Assembly (NCBI GenBank): GCA_963763885.1
Contig: CAVXQD010000007.1
Location: 1,550,001-1,614,000 of the forward strand
DNA: 64,000 nt
Source: JANNBN01 sp963763885
GTDB lineage: Bacteria > Actinomycetota > Acidimicrobiia > Acidimicrobiales > JANYDT01
Direction of reading: 5' to 3'
The position numbers were made by a program, and so were the translations under genes. This document shows, one piece after another, positions 17,363 to 26,688 of the stretch. Every line of letters starts with the position of its first letter. The stretch's first letter is position 1. The notes below the pieces were generated by a model. It searched no databases and was not told the origin of the DNA. It saw only the letters and a list, made by a program, of their open reading frames with translations.

Positions 17363-18498
17363 GCCGTCCAGTCTCCCAGCTCACCGCGACGTACCTTGCC
17401 GGAACCCGTTCGGGGCAGCGTTGAGTGCAGTTGGAGGGCCTTCGGGGCATACCAAGCTGGCAGCGACTCCTTCACCCACAAACGAATCTCTTCAAGGCTG
17501 GGCGGATCGGCCTGGTCCGTCGGGACCACGTGAGCAACCACCACCGCCCCCCAGTCGGGGTCCGTCCTACCTGCGACGGCGGCTTCAGCCACCTTTGGGT
17601 GACCCAGCAAAACAGGGTCAAGTCGTTCGGGCCAAACCTTCTCGCCACCGGAAACAATGACGTCGCCAACGCGGCCGGACACGAACAAGCTTCCGTCAGG
17701 GTTGAAACCGCCTGCATCGCCCGTTGGGAACCAACCGTCGGCCGTCTTCGGGTCAATATCGTCTGCATGCATACGATATGCCCGTAGCAACATTGGGCCA
17801 CGCACCCAGATGGCCCCGCTCTCATCGATCCGCAGTTCGACTCCTGCCAACGCGCTCCGCTCGTAGACGATGCCAGAACCGGTCTCCGTCATGCCGTACG
17901 TGGCGATGCAATTAGGCGGCCGGTCAGCAGGAGGAGCCGCACCTCCCAACAGAACGGTTCGGAACGCGGCTGGATCGACGGTCCGCAAAGCCTTAGTCAC
18001 AAGGGAGACCCTTGTGACGCCGCCGTGGCGCGCCTCGTGCATAACTTGGTCGGCGTCGAACCCTGGCAACACAGTGACTGCTGTGCCAGTGCAGAGCGAG
18101 CGAAGCAGCACAGAAAGACCGCCGATGTGCGCGACCGGGAGACAGGCAAGCCATCGATCACGGGCGGGGTCAATGGCGAGCTCTTTTGTCGTTGCGAAGG
18201 CCGACGCTTGCATCGATTCGACCGTATGCACCACGGCCTTGGGCTCACCTGTTGTGCCGCTGGTTGTCATGACGAACGCGTCGCCGGGCTCTACTTGCCT
18301 GCCGCCGCTCAGAGCAACCCGTATCCCATCTGAGCCGACGACAGCTGTGGGTCGCAACACGCGCAACACCGCCTGACGTTCAGCGGGCGGCAACCGAGCA
18401 TCAATCGGCGCGAACGCGTCACCAACGTCGAGCACCTGCTTGATGACATCGAGGTACTCCGGACCAGCCGGTTGGTCAATCAGGACCAGGTCGGGCAT
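17359..18498 (-). CDS. menE: o-succinylbenzoate-CoA ligase-like AMP-forming synthetase
   Basis: A 379-residue ANL-superfamily ligase, short as actinobacterial MenE proteins are. Seen: P-loop-like TTSGTTGEPKAVVH, ATYGMTETGSG (A5), GWFPTGDAGGFNPDG (A7), GRVGDVIVSGGEKVWP (A8 hinge) and the C-terminal lysine motif PRTGSGKVRR. menF, menB, menD and menH lie within 10 kb, which makes MenE (activating o-succinylbenzoate with CoA) the best call. The ATG at 18498 is 2 bp after the upstream SRPBCC stop; an in-frame reading to 18582 would overlap that gene and is rejected. Confidence 0.85.
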   Translation of the reverse strand: MPDLVLIDQPAGPEYLDVIKQVLDVGDAFAPIDARLPPAERQAVLRVLRPTAVVGSDGIRVALSGGRQVEPGDAFVMTTSGTTGEPKAVVHTVESMQASAFATTKELAIDPARDRWLACLPVAHIGGLSVLLRSLCTGTAVTVLPGFDADQVMHEARHGGVTRVSLVTKALRTVDPAAFRTVLLGGAAPPADRPPNCIATYGMTETGSGIVYERSALAGVELRIDESGAIWVRGPMLLRAYRMHADDIDPKTADGWFPTGDAGGFNPDGSLFVSGRVGDVIVSGGEKVWPERLDPVLLGHPKVAEAAVAGRTDPDWGAVVVAHVVPTDQADPPSLEEIRLWVKESLPAWYAPKALQLHSTLPRTGSGKVRRGELGDWTA

Positions 18499-18500
18499 AG

Positions 18501-18965
18501 TCAGGCCGAAACGTATGCGCGCAGACGAGGCAATGCGGAGTCGACCTGGGACCCCAGTACCGCGTCGAGGGGGCCGGACCACAGCCCGCCCGTGTAGGAG
18601 AGCTCAACGGACACGTGGCTCCCCTCCTTGCCCTCCATAGGGGCGATGTCTGCTGTCATCACCCAGTCGCTGTGTTTGCGACCATCTGTTTCGCGCCGCT
18701 CGAACCGTACGGAGGAGTTCTCGACAGCCTTGGTCCGCACCATGCGAAGGCGCTTTGACCTGGCGAACGGACCCACCTTGGCTCGGAGCGTCACCCACCA
18801 GGCCGGCCCTTCGTCACTACTGACAGCAACAGCGGGTTCGCACCGTTCGATGAGGTCCATCCACTGTTGGTAGGTGGCAAGGTCTGCCATTACCTCGAAC
18901 AGCTTGGCCGGCGAGGCCGGGGTATCTGCCGCAATCTTGCGTTGCACCTCCCTATCCTGACTCAT
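18501..18965 (-). CDS. SRPBCC-family (polyketide cyclase/START-like) protein
   Basis: A 154-residue helix-grip protein. The opening SPAKLFEVMADLATYQQWMDLIERC is the standard SRPBCC start, followed by alternating strands and a long C-terminal helix (LDAVLGSQVDSALPRLRAYV). Such proteins bind hydrophobic ligands in a cavity and can be cyclases, lipid carriers or coenzyme Q/menaquinone helpers. It heads the operon with menE, so a role around menaquinone is possible but inferred from position only. The ATG at 18965 is preceded by a weak GGCGGA. Confidence 0.8.
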   Translation of the reverse strand: MSQDREVQRKIAADTPASPAKLFEVMADLATYQQWMDLIERCEPAVAVSSDEGPAWWVTLRAKVGPFARSKRLRMVRTKAVENSSVRFERRETDGRKHSDWVMTADIAPMEGKEGSHVSVELSYTGGLWSGPLDAVLGSQVDSALPRLRAYVSA

Positions 18966-19080
18966 TCCGCCGCACTCGCAGTATTGAGGAATTATCCCTT
19001 GCGCTCTGCGGATTGGTCCTTCACGCTGAGCATCGTCGGAAGAACTCCCGACTCCCAGCGAGACGGAAGCGCGGGCAAGG

Positions 19081-21219
19081 ATGAACGTGAAATCGATCGG
19101 TGGCGTCGCCACTGTCGTGGCCATCACAGTCGCATCGTTCGTAGGTCCACTCGGACCAGACGCAGCGCGAGGCGCCCCACCGGTTCGACGGGCTGGCGGA
19201 CAGGCGAACAATCCACACGACAAGGCCGCTCCCGTCATCCATCTCAACGGACGAAACGCTCTTGAGAAGGGGTCTCAACCACGGACAGCCGTGAAATCAA
19301 ACGCATTGAGCGCCGCCCAGTTGGCGGCGATCAACGCCGAACTCGACGCAATGCGCGCCAGCCAGACCGGCAATGGCGCAGGAAACGGCTCAGGCGGGCA
19401 CGAGGGTCACAGCGGCCATGCTGCACCGGTCCAAACCGAAGGGGAGCACAGCAAGGCACCCAAGGGCGATGGCCGCAACAACGGCGCAGCCATCCCGCAA
19501 CCGGCGCCGCTCGACGACCCCGCCGCAGGCACTGCGGCTGACTCCAAGTCCGGGGAGGTAGCAGTTTCGCCTGCAACGCAGAAAGCAGCGACGGCTGCAC
19601 CCGCTCCATCTGCAGCTACCGCAGCGGCCGTGACCGGGGACGCCTGGTCAACCCCGATCACCGTTCGAACAGCCGCAGGATTGTGGGCCACACCGGTGCA
19701 CGCGGCTTTGATGGGTGACGGAAGCATCGTCTTCGTCGGCCTGGTCTCCGAGGCAGATCCAACGTTGGCCGAAACACCCGTTGACGACATTTCTTGGCGT
19801 TACGTTCCCCCGACGCTTGGTGCGGCAGTTGCGCCAAGCATCGTGGCAGCAGAAACCCCGCAGCCCCTCGAGTTGGACGAGGTTGTTTCGGGCGACGCCT
19901 ACATAGAAGACGGGCTCATCTGTATGGCGGCAGTACACACCGCCGACGGACGACTGGTAACTGCTGGAGGCACCCGACGCGTAGTGGTGCTTTCAACCGG
20001 CGAAATCGTTGTGTTCGGCCTCGACACGAACGCGATCTACTCCAACGGAACGTGGTCCCGTTTGCCGGGCACCATGGTGGGGGCCGCTCCGCTCGGCACC
20101 TTCGGACGTTGGTATCCGACCATGACGCGTATGGCCGACGGTCGGATCAAGATCTTCGGCGGACACGAGTTCGTTGCCACGTCGGGGCTTTATACGAACC
20201 TCTCTTCAGAGTGGCTCACACTGCCCGCCGGCACGAGAGCCGTTTACTCAACCCACGCAAACACCTCCAGTCTCTTAGTTGCGAGGGATTACACCGTCGA
20301 TGTGCAGTTACCCACGTCGACGGGAAGCGCGGACATGATGAGCATCGGCGAGTTTGGCTACCCCGTACTCGCAAACTCCGCGGTCACCGAGGGATGGGTT
20401 GCTGGCCGTGAGGGTCGACCTGGAGTTGCTGAGATGGACGGCATCAACTGGGGTGTATCCACCGCCATGCTGCCGATCCGCCTGACGAATGGTCAATGGG
20501 GCTACAACAACGGCGCTGTCCTGCAAGCAGGCGGATACATGGGCACCAGCGCGGGCCACAGCGCGGACGTGTTCGATCCTGCGATCCAACCTGGCTGGAA
20601 AGTGCCCTCAATCGAGCTCGGGGGTCGTCGTCACCACGGCAGTACGGTGGTGTTGCCAGACGGACGAGTCTTGCTCCTCAACGGCCACGATCCCGATGGC
20701 GGCGCTCAGGTCATGCAGCCTCAATACATCGACCCCGCCTCCGGGTTTGCCGTCTCTCCTGGGACATCCTCCGGGATTGTTCGCGGGTATCACTCCATCG
20801 CGCTTCTCCTCCCAGACGGACGGGTACTGGTCGGCGGTGGCAGGGACCAGGTGACGCTCCAGACCTACGAGAAGTCCACACTTCAGCTGTACTCGCCCGA
20901 CTACATGACCAAGACCCGTCCGGTCATCACGTCAGCCCCCACCTCGGTCAAATACGGTCGGACCTTCTCGTTGTCAGTCGCTGGACCACGTCCCACCGAA
21001 GCGGTCCTGGTGTCGCTTGGTTCCATGACCCACTCGGTCGACATGGACCAGCGGTCGATTCAGATTCGAGCGACGGTAACCAAAACTTCGAACGGAATCT
21101 CCACCGTGTCAGCCGTTGGCCCTGCAAGCGGCCGCATCGCCCCACCTGGCGACTACATGTTGTTCGTGCTGGATGCCAACAGGGTCCCAAGTGTGGCGAA
21201 GATCGTCCGCGTGAACTGA
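19081..21219 (+). CDS. Secreted kelch-type copper-radical oxidase (galactose/glyoxal oxidase-like)
   Basis: A 712-residue exported protein. The signal peptide is at about 1-31, followed by a low-complexity linker (90-185) with a His-rich patch GHEGHSGH. Seven-bladed kelch propeller repeats come next (HTADGRLVTAGG, MADGRIKIFGG, LPDGRVLLLNGHD, LPDGRVLVGGGRD), then a C-terminal DUF1929 immunoglobulin-like domain (about 613-712). Residues expected in galactose-oxidase-type enzymes are present with matching spacing: Cys281 and Tyr345 (thioether cofactor pair), Tyr570-His571 (GYHSIALL) and His651 (SMTHSVDMDQR). It should oxidise an alcohol or aldehyde and release H2O2. The substrate is unknown; GlxA-like roles in cell-surface glycans are one possibility. 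Confidence 0.85.
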   Translation: MNVKSIGGVATVVAITVASFVGPLGPDAARGAPPVRRAGGQANNPHDKAAPVIHLNGRNALEKGSQPRTAVKSNALSAAQLAAINAELDAMRASQTGNGAGNGSGGHEGHSGHAAPVQTEGEHSKAPKGDGRNNGAAIPQPAPLDDPAAGTAADSKSGEVAVSPATQKAATAAPAPSAATAAAVTGDAWSTPITVRTAAGLWATPVHAALMGDGSIVFVGLVSEADPTLAETPVDDISWRYVPPTLGAAVAPSIVAAETPQPLELDEVVSGDAYIEDGLICMAAVHTADGRLVTAGGTRRVVVLSTGEIVVFGLDTNAIYSNGTWSRLPGTMVGAAPLGTFGRWYPTMTRMADGRIKIFGGHEFVATSGLYTNLSSEWLTLPAGTRAVYSTHANTSSLLVARDYTVDVQLPTSTGSADMMSIGEFGYPVLANSAVTEGWVAGREGRPGVAEMDGINWGVSTAMLPIRLTNGQWGYNNGAVLQAGGYMGTSAGHSADVFDPAIQPGWKVPSIELGGRRHHGSTVVLPDGRVLLLNGHDPDGGAQVMQPQYIDPASGFAVSPGTSSGIVRGYHSIALLLPDGRVLVGGGRDQVTLQTYEKSTLQLYSPDYMTKTRPVITSAPTSVKYGRTFSLSVAGPRPTEAVLVSLGSMTHSVDMDQRSIQIRATVTKTSNGISTVSAVGPASGRIAPPGDYMLFVLDANRVPSVAKIVRVN

Positions 21220-21251
21220 GCTAGCGCTTCAGGCCGTGCCAAGCTGAGCGG

Positions 21252-21650
21252 GTGAGCCCACCGCCAAGTGCTGTTCCCGCTGAACGGGTTCGCCAGATCG
21301 CTCTCGTGCTGCCGTCGGTGACCGAGCGTCTCTCTCATGGCGAGCCGACCTTCTTCGTCAACGACAAGAAGACCTTTGTCATGACGGTCGACAACCATCA
21401 CGGCGACGGGATTGTTGGTATCTGGGTCGCGGCGCCTCCGGGCGAACAGGAAGCTCGCATCCACGAGGACTCGTCGGTGTATTTCCGACCTCCGTACGTT
21501 GGTCACCGCGGATGGCTGGGCATCCGGCTGGACACAACCCCGCCACTTGATCAGACCACGCTTACGGAATTGATCCACGAAGCGTGGTGCGTTGTGGCGC
21601 CAAAGAAGCTCCTCGCAGAATTCGAACGAAACATGCCTTCGGCCACATGA
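21252..21650 (+). CDS. MmcQ/YjbR-family protein
   Basis: A 132-residue YjbR-type protein of the double-wing fold. Seen: AERVRQIALVLPSVTERLSHGEPTFFV, the KTFVMTVDNHHGDG strand and a C-terminal LIHEAWCVVAPKKLLAEF helix. The molecular function of the family is unsettled; DNA binding has been proposed. GTG start at 21252. Its stop overlaps the menF start in the ATGA form, so the two are translationally coupled. Confidence 0.85.
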   Translation: MSPPPSAVPAERVRQIALVLPSVTERLSHGEPTFFVNDKKTFVMTVDNHHGDGIVGIWVAAPPGEQEARIHEDSSVYFRPPYVGHRGWLGIRLDTTPPLDQTTLTELIHEAWCVVAPKKLLAEFERNMPSAT

Positions 21651-22885
21651 AGGCGGTGACGGTTCGACTTCGCCATGACCCCGACCCGGTGGCATTGGGA
21701 GCCCGAAGTGGGCTCCTATGGTCCCGCGGTGGTTTCGCAGTCGCAGGTCTTGGTGAGGCCATGCGTATTCCCCTCTCCAGGCCCAAGGGGGCAGACGTTG
21801 CCCAGCAGTTCCTCGCGGCGTTGCGCGGCTCAGACGAGCTTCGTATCCCGGGCTCCGGACCGCTTGCACTTGCCGCGTTGCCCTTCGATCGAACGGCGCC
21901 CGGACAGTTGATCGTGCCGTCCATCGTGGTGGGCGCCGACCCGGAAGGCCATCGGTGGCTCACGTTGCTGGGCCACGACACGCCTCAGCCCGGCGATATT
22001 GAAGCTGCTTTGGCCAAGGTGGAACAAGTCCGATCGCGTCGCGTTCCAGCAAGCCCGCAACCAACAACCATGACGCTCGAATCGGTTCGGTCGCCAGAAG
22101 ACTGGCGGGACAACGTCGTAGCGGCCGGCGTCCAGCGAATCAATGCAGGCGAGATCCGCAAGGTCGTGCTGGCACGCGAGGTTCGGGTCACCACCGACCA
22201 TCCAATCGACACCGCCGCAGTTATCGAACGACTCCGCCAGAGCTTCAGTTCCGCGATCGTGTTCTGCATCGACGGTTTCATCGGAGCGTCCCCAGAATTG
22301 CTTGTTTCAAGGACGCACGATGTTGTGCGCGCTCATCCCCTCGCTGGAACCGCTCCGCGTTCAAGTGACCCTGTGGTTGATCAGCGGCTGTCCACCGAGC
22401 TGCACGCCAGCCCCAAGAACCGTCACGAGCACCGCATCACCATCGATTGGTTACTGAACAACCTCCTTCCTTACTGCTCGTATGTGGATGCCGAACCCGA
22501 GCCATCAATTGTCACGCTGGCCAACGTGCATCATCTGGGCACGTTGGTTGAAGGGGTACTTTCGTCGCCGCCGGCGTCGGTACTGGAGCTTGTTGCCGCG
22601 CTGCACCCCACACCGGCGGTTGGTGGAGACCCACAAGACTTGGCAATCCAAACCATCGCTCAGCTGGAGGGCATGGACCGGGGTTGCTACGCCGGAGCCT
22701 CAGGTTGGGTCGATGGCAACGGCAACGGAGCGTTCGCCGTAAACGTACGCGTTGCACGGATCAACGGCACCTCCGTCACCGTGTACGCCGGCAACGGCAT
22801 CGTGAGAGACAGCGATCCCGAAGCAGAACTCGCCGAAACGCGGGCCAAGTTTCAAGCCATTCTCGGCGCGCTCGTCCGACCCTGA
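21647..22885 (+). CDS. menF: Isochorismate synthase
   Basis: Converts chorismate to isochorismate, the entry step to menaquinone. A 412-residue chorismate-binding enzyme with RKVVLAREVRV, the SPELLVSRTHDVVRAHPLAGTAPR block, HEHRITIDWLL, TLANVHHLGTLVEG and the C-terminal YAGNGIVRDSDPEAELAET. The general-base Lys and Mg-binding Glu motifs of the family are intact. The start at 21647 is chosen because it overlaps the upstream stop by 4 bp. menD, the next pathway step, is nearby, which argues for menaquinone rather than siderophore use. Confidence 0.92.
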   Translation: MKAVTVRLRHDPDPVALGARSGLLWSRGGFAVAGLGEAMRIPLSRPKGADVAQQFLAALRGSDELRIPGSGPLALAALPFDRTAPGQLIVPSIVVGADPEGHRWLTLLGHDTPQPGDIEAALAKVEQVRSRRVPASPQPTTMTLESVRSPEDWRDNVVAAGVQRINAGEIRKVVLAREVRVTTDHPIDTAAVIERLRQSFSSAIVFCIDGFIGASPELLVSRTHDVVRAHPLAGTAPRSSDPVVDQRLSTELHASPKNRHEHRITIDWLLNNLLPYCSYVDAEPEPSIVTLANVHHLGTLVEGVLSSPPASVLELVAALHPTPAVGGDPQDLAIQTIAQLEGMDRGCYAGASGWVDGNGNGAFAVNVRVARINGTSVTVYAGNGIVRDSDPEAELAETRAKFQAILGALVRP

Positions 22886-22908
22886 CACCAAGCGAGGGTC
22901 TGGGTCAG

Positions 22909-22914
22909 TACCGT
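22909..22914 (+). promoter_or_regulatory. -10 box of a leaderless promoter for the DinB-GNAT gene
   Basis: TACCGT followed by 6 nt and the ATG at 22921; it lies just after the menF stop, so the gene can be transcribed independently of menF. Confidence 0.45.
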
Positions 22915-22920
22915 TGGCCC

Positions 22921-24000
22921 ATGACCCGAATCGAGCCAGACCAGCTCGCCAGCCGCATCACCGATGTTGTGTGGCGCCTGCGCACAATCACCGACCGAGC
23001 TGCAACCATGCCGATTGACGAAGGCGAGTGGACTCCTAAGCAGCTACTCGGACACCTCATCGATTCGGCCGTAAACACCCATCAGCGGTTAATACGCGCG
23101 CAGATCAACGATCATTTGGTCGATGGGGTTCTGCGCATCGACGGGTACGAGCAAGCTCAATGGGTTGACGCCAACGGCTGGGGCGAGCAGCCATGGGAAG
23201 GACTCATCTCGCTTTGGGAGGGCTTCAACCAGCAGATCCTGTGGACACTTCGCAGGTTCCCTGAGCGCGCATGGCAGGTGCCCGTATCGCTGTCGGGCGC
23301 GCCATCTCTACCCCTGGAAGACCTGCTCGACTACATCGAACACCTTGACCATCATGTTGACAATCTTCGGCGCGTCACGTTGAGCCTCATGCCAGACGTG
23401 ATCCACTGTCCGGACGGCATCACGCTTCGCATGCCGACAAGTGCAGATGTGGATTGGTTGGTGGTGTCCTGCCAAGACCCGCAGATTCCGCAGTGGACTG
23501 GAATTCCGTCGCCGTACACTCAGGCCACAGCTCATCAGTTTGTTCAGCGCGCATATAACTGGGCAACGGAACGGGTCCTCGCACGCAACTATCTGATCGC
23601 CGAAGCCGACGGTTCACCACTTGGCATGGTGGGGTTGGTGCGAGTGCACGCCGATGACCGAGCCGGCGAGGTTGGGTATTGGTTGGCCAAGTCGTCGCGT
23701 GGTCGAGGCTTGGCAACCATCGCCACCCGAGCTCTCACGGCCGAGGTGCTGCGGGCCGGTTACCTACGCGTCACAGGAGAGGTGATTGTGGGCAACCCCG
23801 AGTCTCAGAGAGTGCTGGAGCGAGCCGGTTTCACACACGAGGGAATCCTCCGATCCGTGGGACTACAAGGATCTCCACCCAATGTGCGCCGAATCGACGT
23901 ACACAGTTACGCCCTGATCGCTGGAGACCCAGCAGCCGACGCGCTTCTTGCCCAGCACGGCGCACAAGGAACGGCCAGTACCACTGGCACCTCGGCCTGA
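22921..24000 (+). CDS. DinB-like and GNAT acetyltransferase fusion protein
   Basis: A 359-residue two-domain protein. Residues 1-155 form a four-helix DinB/DUF664-like domain with candidate metal-binding histidines in LLGHLIDSAVNTH and YIEHLDHHVDNL. Residues about 162-335 are a RimJ/RimL-type GNAT: the start ITLRMPTSADVDWL, acetyl-CoA loop VGYWLAKSSRGRGLAT, and VIGNPESQRVLERAGF-like VIVGNPESQRVLERAG. The GNAT half would acetylate an amine or a protein N-terminus. The DinB half suggests thiol (mycothiol)- or metal-dependent chemistry. There is no frame break between the domains. Joint function unknown. Confidence 0.82.
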   Translation: MTRIEPDQLASRITDVVWRLRTITDRAATMPIDEGEWTPKQLLGHLIDSAVNTHQRLIRAQINDHLVDGVLRIDGYEQAQWVDANGWGEQPWEGLISLWEGFNQQILWTLRRFPERAWQVPVSLSGAPSLPLEDLLDYIEHLDHHVDNLRRVTLSLMPDVIHCPDGITLRMPTSADVDWLVVSCQDPQIPQWTGIPSPYTQATAHQFVQRAYNWATERVLARNYLIAEADGSPLGMVGLVRVHADDRAGEVGYWLAKSSRGRGLATIATRALTAEVLRAGYLRVTGEVIVGNPESQRVLERAGFTHEGILRSVGLQGSPPNVRRIDVHSYALIAGDPAADALLAQHGAQGTASTTGTSA

Positions 24001-24019
24001 CACTCGGGGCTGCGGGTCA

Positions 24020-24931
24020 TCAGTAGTAGTAGGGGTACTCAGACCAGTTGGGATCGCGTTTTTCGAGGAAGGCGTCGCGGCCTTCTTCTGCTTCATCGGT
24101 CATGTAGGCAAGACGAGTTGCCTCTCCAGCAAAGACCTGCTGGCCAACCAGCCCGTCGTCCACAAGGTTGAACGCAAACTTCGACATGCGCTGGCCCATG
24201 GGGCTCTTGGCACAGATTTCACGTGCCCACTGCAACGCTTGTACTTCCAACTCCGCGTGCGGGTACACCCCGTTAACTGCGCCCATCCGATACATGTCGT
24301 CGGCGGAGTAGGTGCGTCCCAGGAAGAAGATCTCGCGAGCAACCTTTTGGCCCACTTGCTTGGCAAGGTACGCGCTGCCGTAACCGCCGTCGAAGCTTGC
24401 AACGTCAGTGTCGGTCTGCTTGAACAGCGCGTGTTCCTTGCTTGCCAACGTGAGATCGCTGACGGCGTGCAGGCTGTGGCCACCGCCGGCAGCCCAACCG
24501 TTGACAACACACACAACGACCTTTGGCATGAAACGGATCAGCCGCTGGCATTCGAGAATGTGCAACCGGCCGCTCCGACCCGGGTCAATGGAGGCCGCCG
24601 TGTCGCCGTCCGCGTAGCGGTAACCATCCTTGCCACGGATGCGCTGGTCTCCGCCGCTACAAAACGCGTGGCCACCGTCTCGTGGCGAGGGACCGTTACC
24701 CGTGAGCAACACGCAGCCCACATCGCTCGACTGCCGCGCATGATCCAAAGCCGTGTACAACTCGTCGACCGTTTTAGGCCGAAACGCGTTACGTACCTCT
24801 GGCCGGTTGAACGCGATGCGAACCGTCCCTATTGCCTTAGCCCGGTGGTATGTGATGTCACCGAAGTTGAATCCCGGGACGTCGTTCCAATCTTCGGGTC
24901 GGAACGTGTCAGAGACGAAAGGCGGGTTCAT
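24020..24931 (-). CDS. menB: 1,4-dihydroxy-2-naphthoyl-CoA synthase
   Basis: Ring-closing crotonase of menaquinone synthesis, 303 residues. Family-specific signatures are clear: AFNRPEVRNAFRPKTVDEL, HAFCSGGDQRIRGKDGYRY, VCVVNGWAAGGGHSLH, the KQTDTDVASFDGGYGSAYLA loop and the C-terminal EGRDAFLEKRDPNWSEYPYY. The ATG at 24931 overlaps the menD stop as TGATG, so menD and menB are coupled. Confidence 0.96.
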   Translation of the reverse strand: MNPPFVSDTFRPEDWNDVPGFNFGDITYHRAKAIGTVRIAFNRPEVRNAFRPKTVDELYTALDHARQSSDVGCVLLTGNGPSPRDGGHAFCSGGDQRIRGKDGYRYADGDTAASIDPGRSGRLHILECQRLIRFMPKVVVCVVNGWAAGGGHSLHAVSDLTLASKEHALFKQTDTDVASFDGGYGSAYLAKQVGQKVAREIFFLGRTYSADDMYRMGAVNGVYPHAELEVQALQWAREICAKSPMGQRMSKFAFNLVDDGLVGQQVFAGEATRLAYMTDEAEEGRDAFLEKRDPNWSEYPYYY

Positions 24932-26673
24932 CACCCCAGGGTATCGATCGCCGCACCCACTGCCGCATAGAGACGGTCGTGCACAGCAACATTGGCTGAG
25001 CGATCGGTCTTGGCAATCAACACTTGCACCCCGGGCCGGGAGACGATGTCTGCAGAGGTGGAGACGGAGTAGACGGCGAGGCCATGGCCGGCGCACACCG
25101 CCGCAATATCGGTGCCGTGAGGCGTCCCGAAGAGCAGTTCGTACCGCTCCAGCGGGAGCGTGGTCGCCTGCGGCAGAAAGGAAAAGATGGCGCCGCCATC
25201 GTTGTCTACAACGACGATGGTGAGATCGATCTTGCGCCGCGCAAGGGCGGTAAGCGACGAACTGTCATGCAGGAGCGCAATGTCGCCGATCAGACAAACG
25301 GTCGGTTTGCCAGTTGTTGCCACACCGATGGCGGTTGCGAGTACACCGTCGATTCCGTTTGCTCCGCGGTTGGAGATGACGGAGATGTCGGCCCGCGGTT
25401 CTCCGAACCACTCCACGTCACGCACTGGCATCGAGGACGACACAACCAGTACGCCGCCGGGAGGAGTTGCCCGAACGGCACCCCTAGCAACCGCCGGGTC
25501 CGTCAGGGAAAGTTCGGCGGCGAGTGTGGCTGCAACGGTGGCTGCCGCTGCGATGTCAGCACGTTCCCACTCGTCGCTGAAACGGACAGGAGGCCGTGGA
25601 TGATCAGCGAGCGCATCACAAACGTCTCGGAGCACTGCAGGGTCCACAACGAACGCGCCGGACAAGTGGTCTGCGTCGATCCACTTTCCTGGAGGGACCA
25701 CCGCGTGGATGATTGCCCCGGATTGACTGATCCATTGCGACGTGACCTTGCTGGCAAGAGGTTCACCGATTCGCAGAACCACGTCTGGTCGATTGCGCTG
25801 CGCGAACCCCGGGTGACGCAGCAGCGCGTCGAAGTGCCGTATGGACCGCGACGAGACAGCGCATCCCGACCGATGGTCTGCAAGGAGCGGCCAACCCAGC
25901 AACTCAGCCAACTTGGCGACAACCGCTGGGTCTCCGGATCCCCTGCCAGCCAGAACGGCGCCGGTCTTTGAGTCCCAAGCCTCCAGCAAGGCTCGGGTCA
26001 ACGGTTCGTGCGAACCCGTATGCCCACGTACAATTGAATGGAAAGGCGCATTATGGGCGCGCCCTTCGGGCAATTCGCATGGGGTACCCACCAGCGGTTC
26101 ACGAAACGCCAGGTTGAGATGCACCGGCCCAGGCCGTCCGCTGAATCCCAAAGCCTCGGCAGCAGCGCGAGCACCAAGTGACCGCCAGACCGAGGATTGT
26201 GCAGCGTGAGCAACACCTGGCGCATGGAACCAGCGCACGGCCCCACCGAAGAGCTTGGTCTGATCAATGGTCTGTGGCGCAGCGACGTCAACCAACTCCG
26301 GCGGTCGGTCAGCGGTGACAACGATCATGGGAACGCCCGACAGGTCCGCTTCAATCACTGCGGCGTGGAAGTGTGCAGCGGCCGTTCCGCTGGTGCACAA
26401 CAAGACAGCCGGTTTGCCCGACATAACCCCAACGCCCACCGCCGCAAAGGCCGCTGACCGTTCGTCGTGGAACAGTTCAACCCGCATGTCGTTTCGTTCG
26501 GCAAGGGCCAACGCTACCGGCGTTGACCTGGACCCAGGCGCAACGCAGGCAACGGTGACGCCGGCACGTATCCATTCGTCCACGAGGACGGCGCAGAAGG
26601 TGGCCGCCACGTCCGCAGGGCTGGCAGACGCCAATTGGTGAGGCGCGGGTTGGGGGTTGGTCTGCTGGTTCAT
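24931..26673 (-). CDS. menD: SEPHCHC synthase (2-succinyl-5-enolpyruvyl-6-hydroxy-3-cyclohexene-1-carboxylate synthase)
   Basis: Thiamine-diphosphate enzyme joining isochorismate and 2-oxoglutarate, 580 residues. Seen: VACVAPGSRSTPVALAL, ELFHDERSAAFAAVGVG with the cofactor-activating Glu, VVTADRPPELVDVAAPQTID, GANGIDGVLATAIGVA, and the ThDP/Mg motif region GDIALLHDSSSL to VDNDGGAIFSFLPQ. The ATG at 26673 follows GGAG closely. Longer in-frame starts would read into the upstream 62-bp repeat and are rejected. Operon with menB. Confidence 0.96.
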   Translation of the reverse strand: MNQQTNPQPAPHQLASASPADVAATFCAVLVDEWIRAGVTVACVAPGSRSTPVALALAERNDMRVELFHDERSAAFAAVGVGVMSGKPAVLLCTSGTAAAHFHAAVIEADLSGVPMIVVTADRPPELVDVAAPQTIDQTKLFGGAVRWFHAPGVAHAAQSSVWRSLGARAAAEALGFSGRPGPVHLNLAFREPLVGTPCELPEGRAHNAPFHSIVRGHTGSHEPLTRALLEAWDSKTGAVLAGRGSGDPAVVAKLAELLGWPLLADHRSGCAVSSRSIRHFDALLRHPGFAQRNRPDVVLRIGEPLASKVTSQWISQSGAIIHAVVPPGKWIDADHLSGAFVVDPAVLRDVCDALADHPRPPVRFSDEWERADIAAAATVAATLAAELSLTDPAVARGAVRATPPGGVLVVSSSMPVRDVEWFGEPRADISVISNRGANGIDGVLATAIGVATTGKPTVCLIGDIALLHDSSSLTALARRKIDLTIVVVDNDGGAIFSFLPQATTLPLERYELLFGTPHGTDIAAVCAGHGLAVYSVSTSADIVSRPGVQVLIAKTDRSANVAVHDRLYAAVGAAIDTLG

Positions 26674-26688
26674 CGGCTCCAGCAGACC

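Noticed and set aside
24931..25096. Longer MenB start
   Set aside because: It would overlap menD by 165 bp and adds a Cys/Arg-rich segment; the TGATG junction marks the real start.
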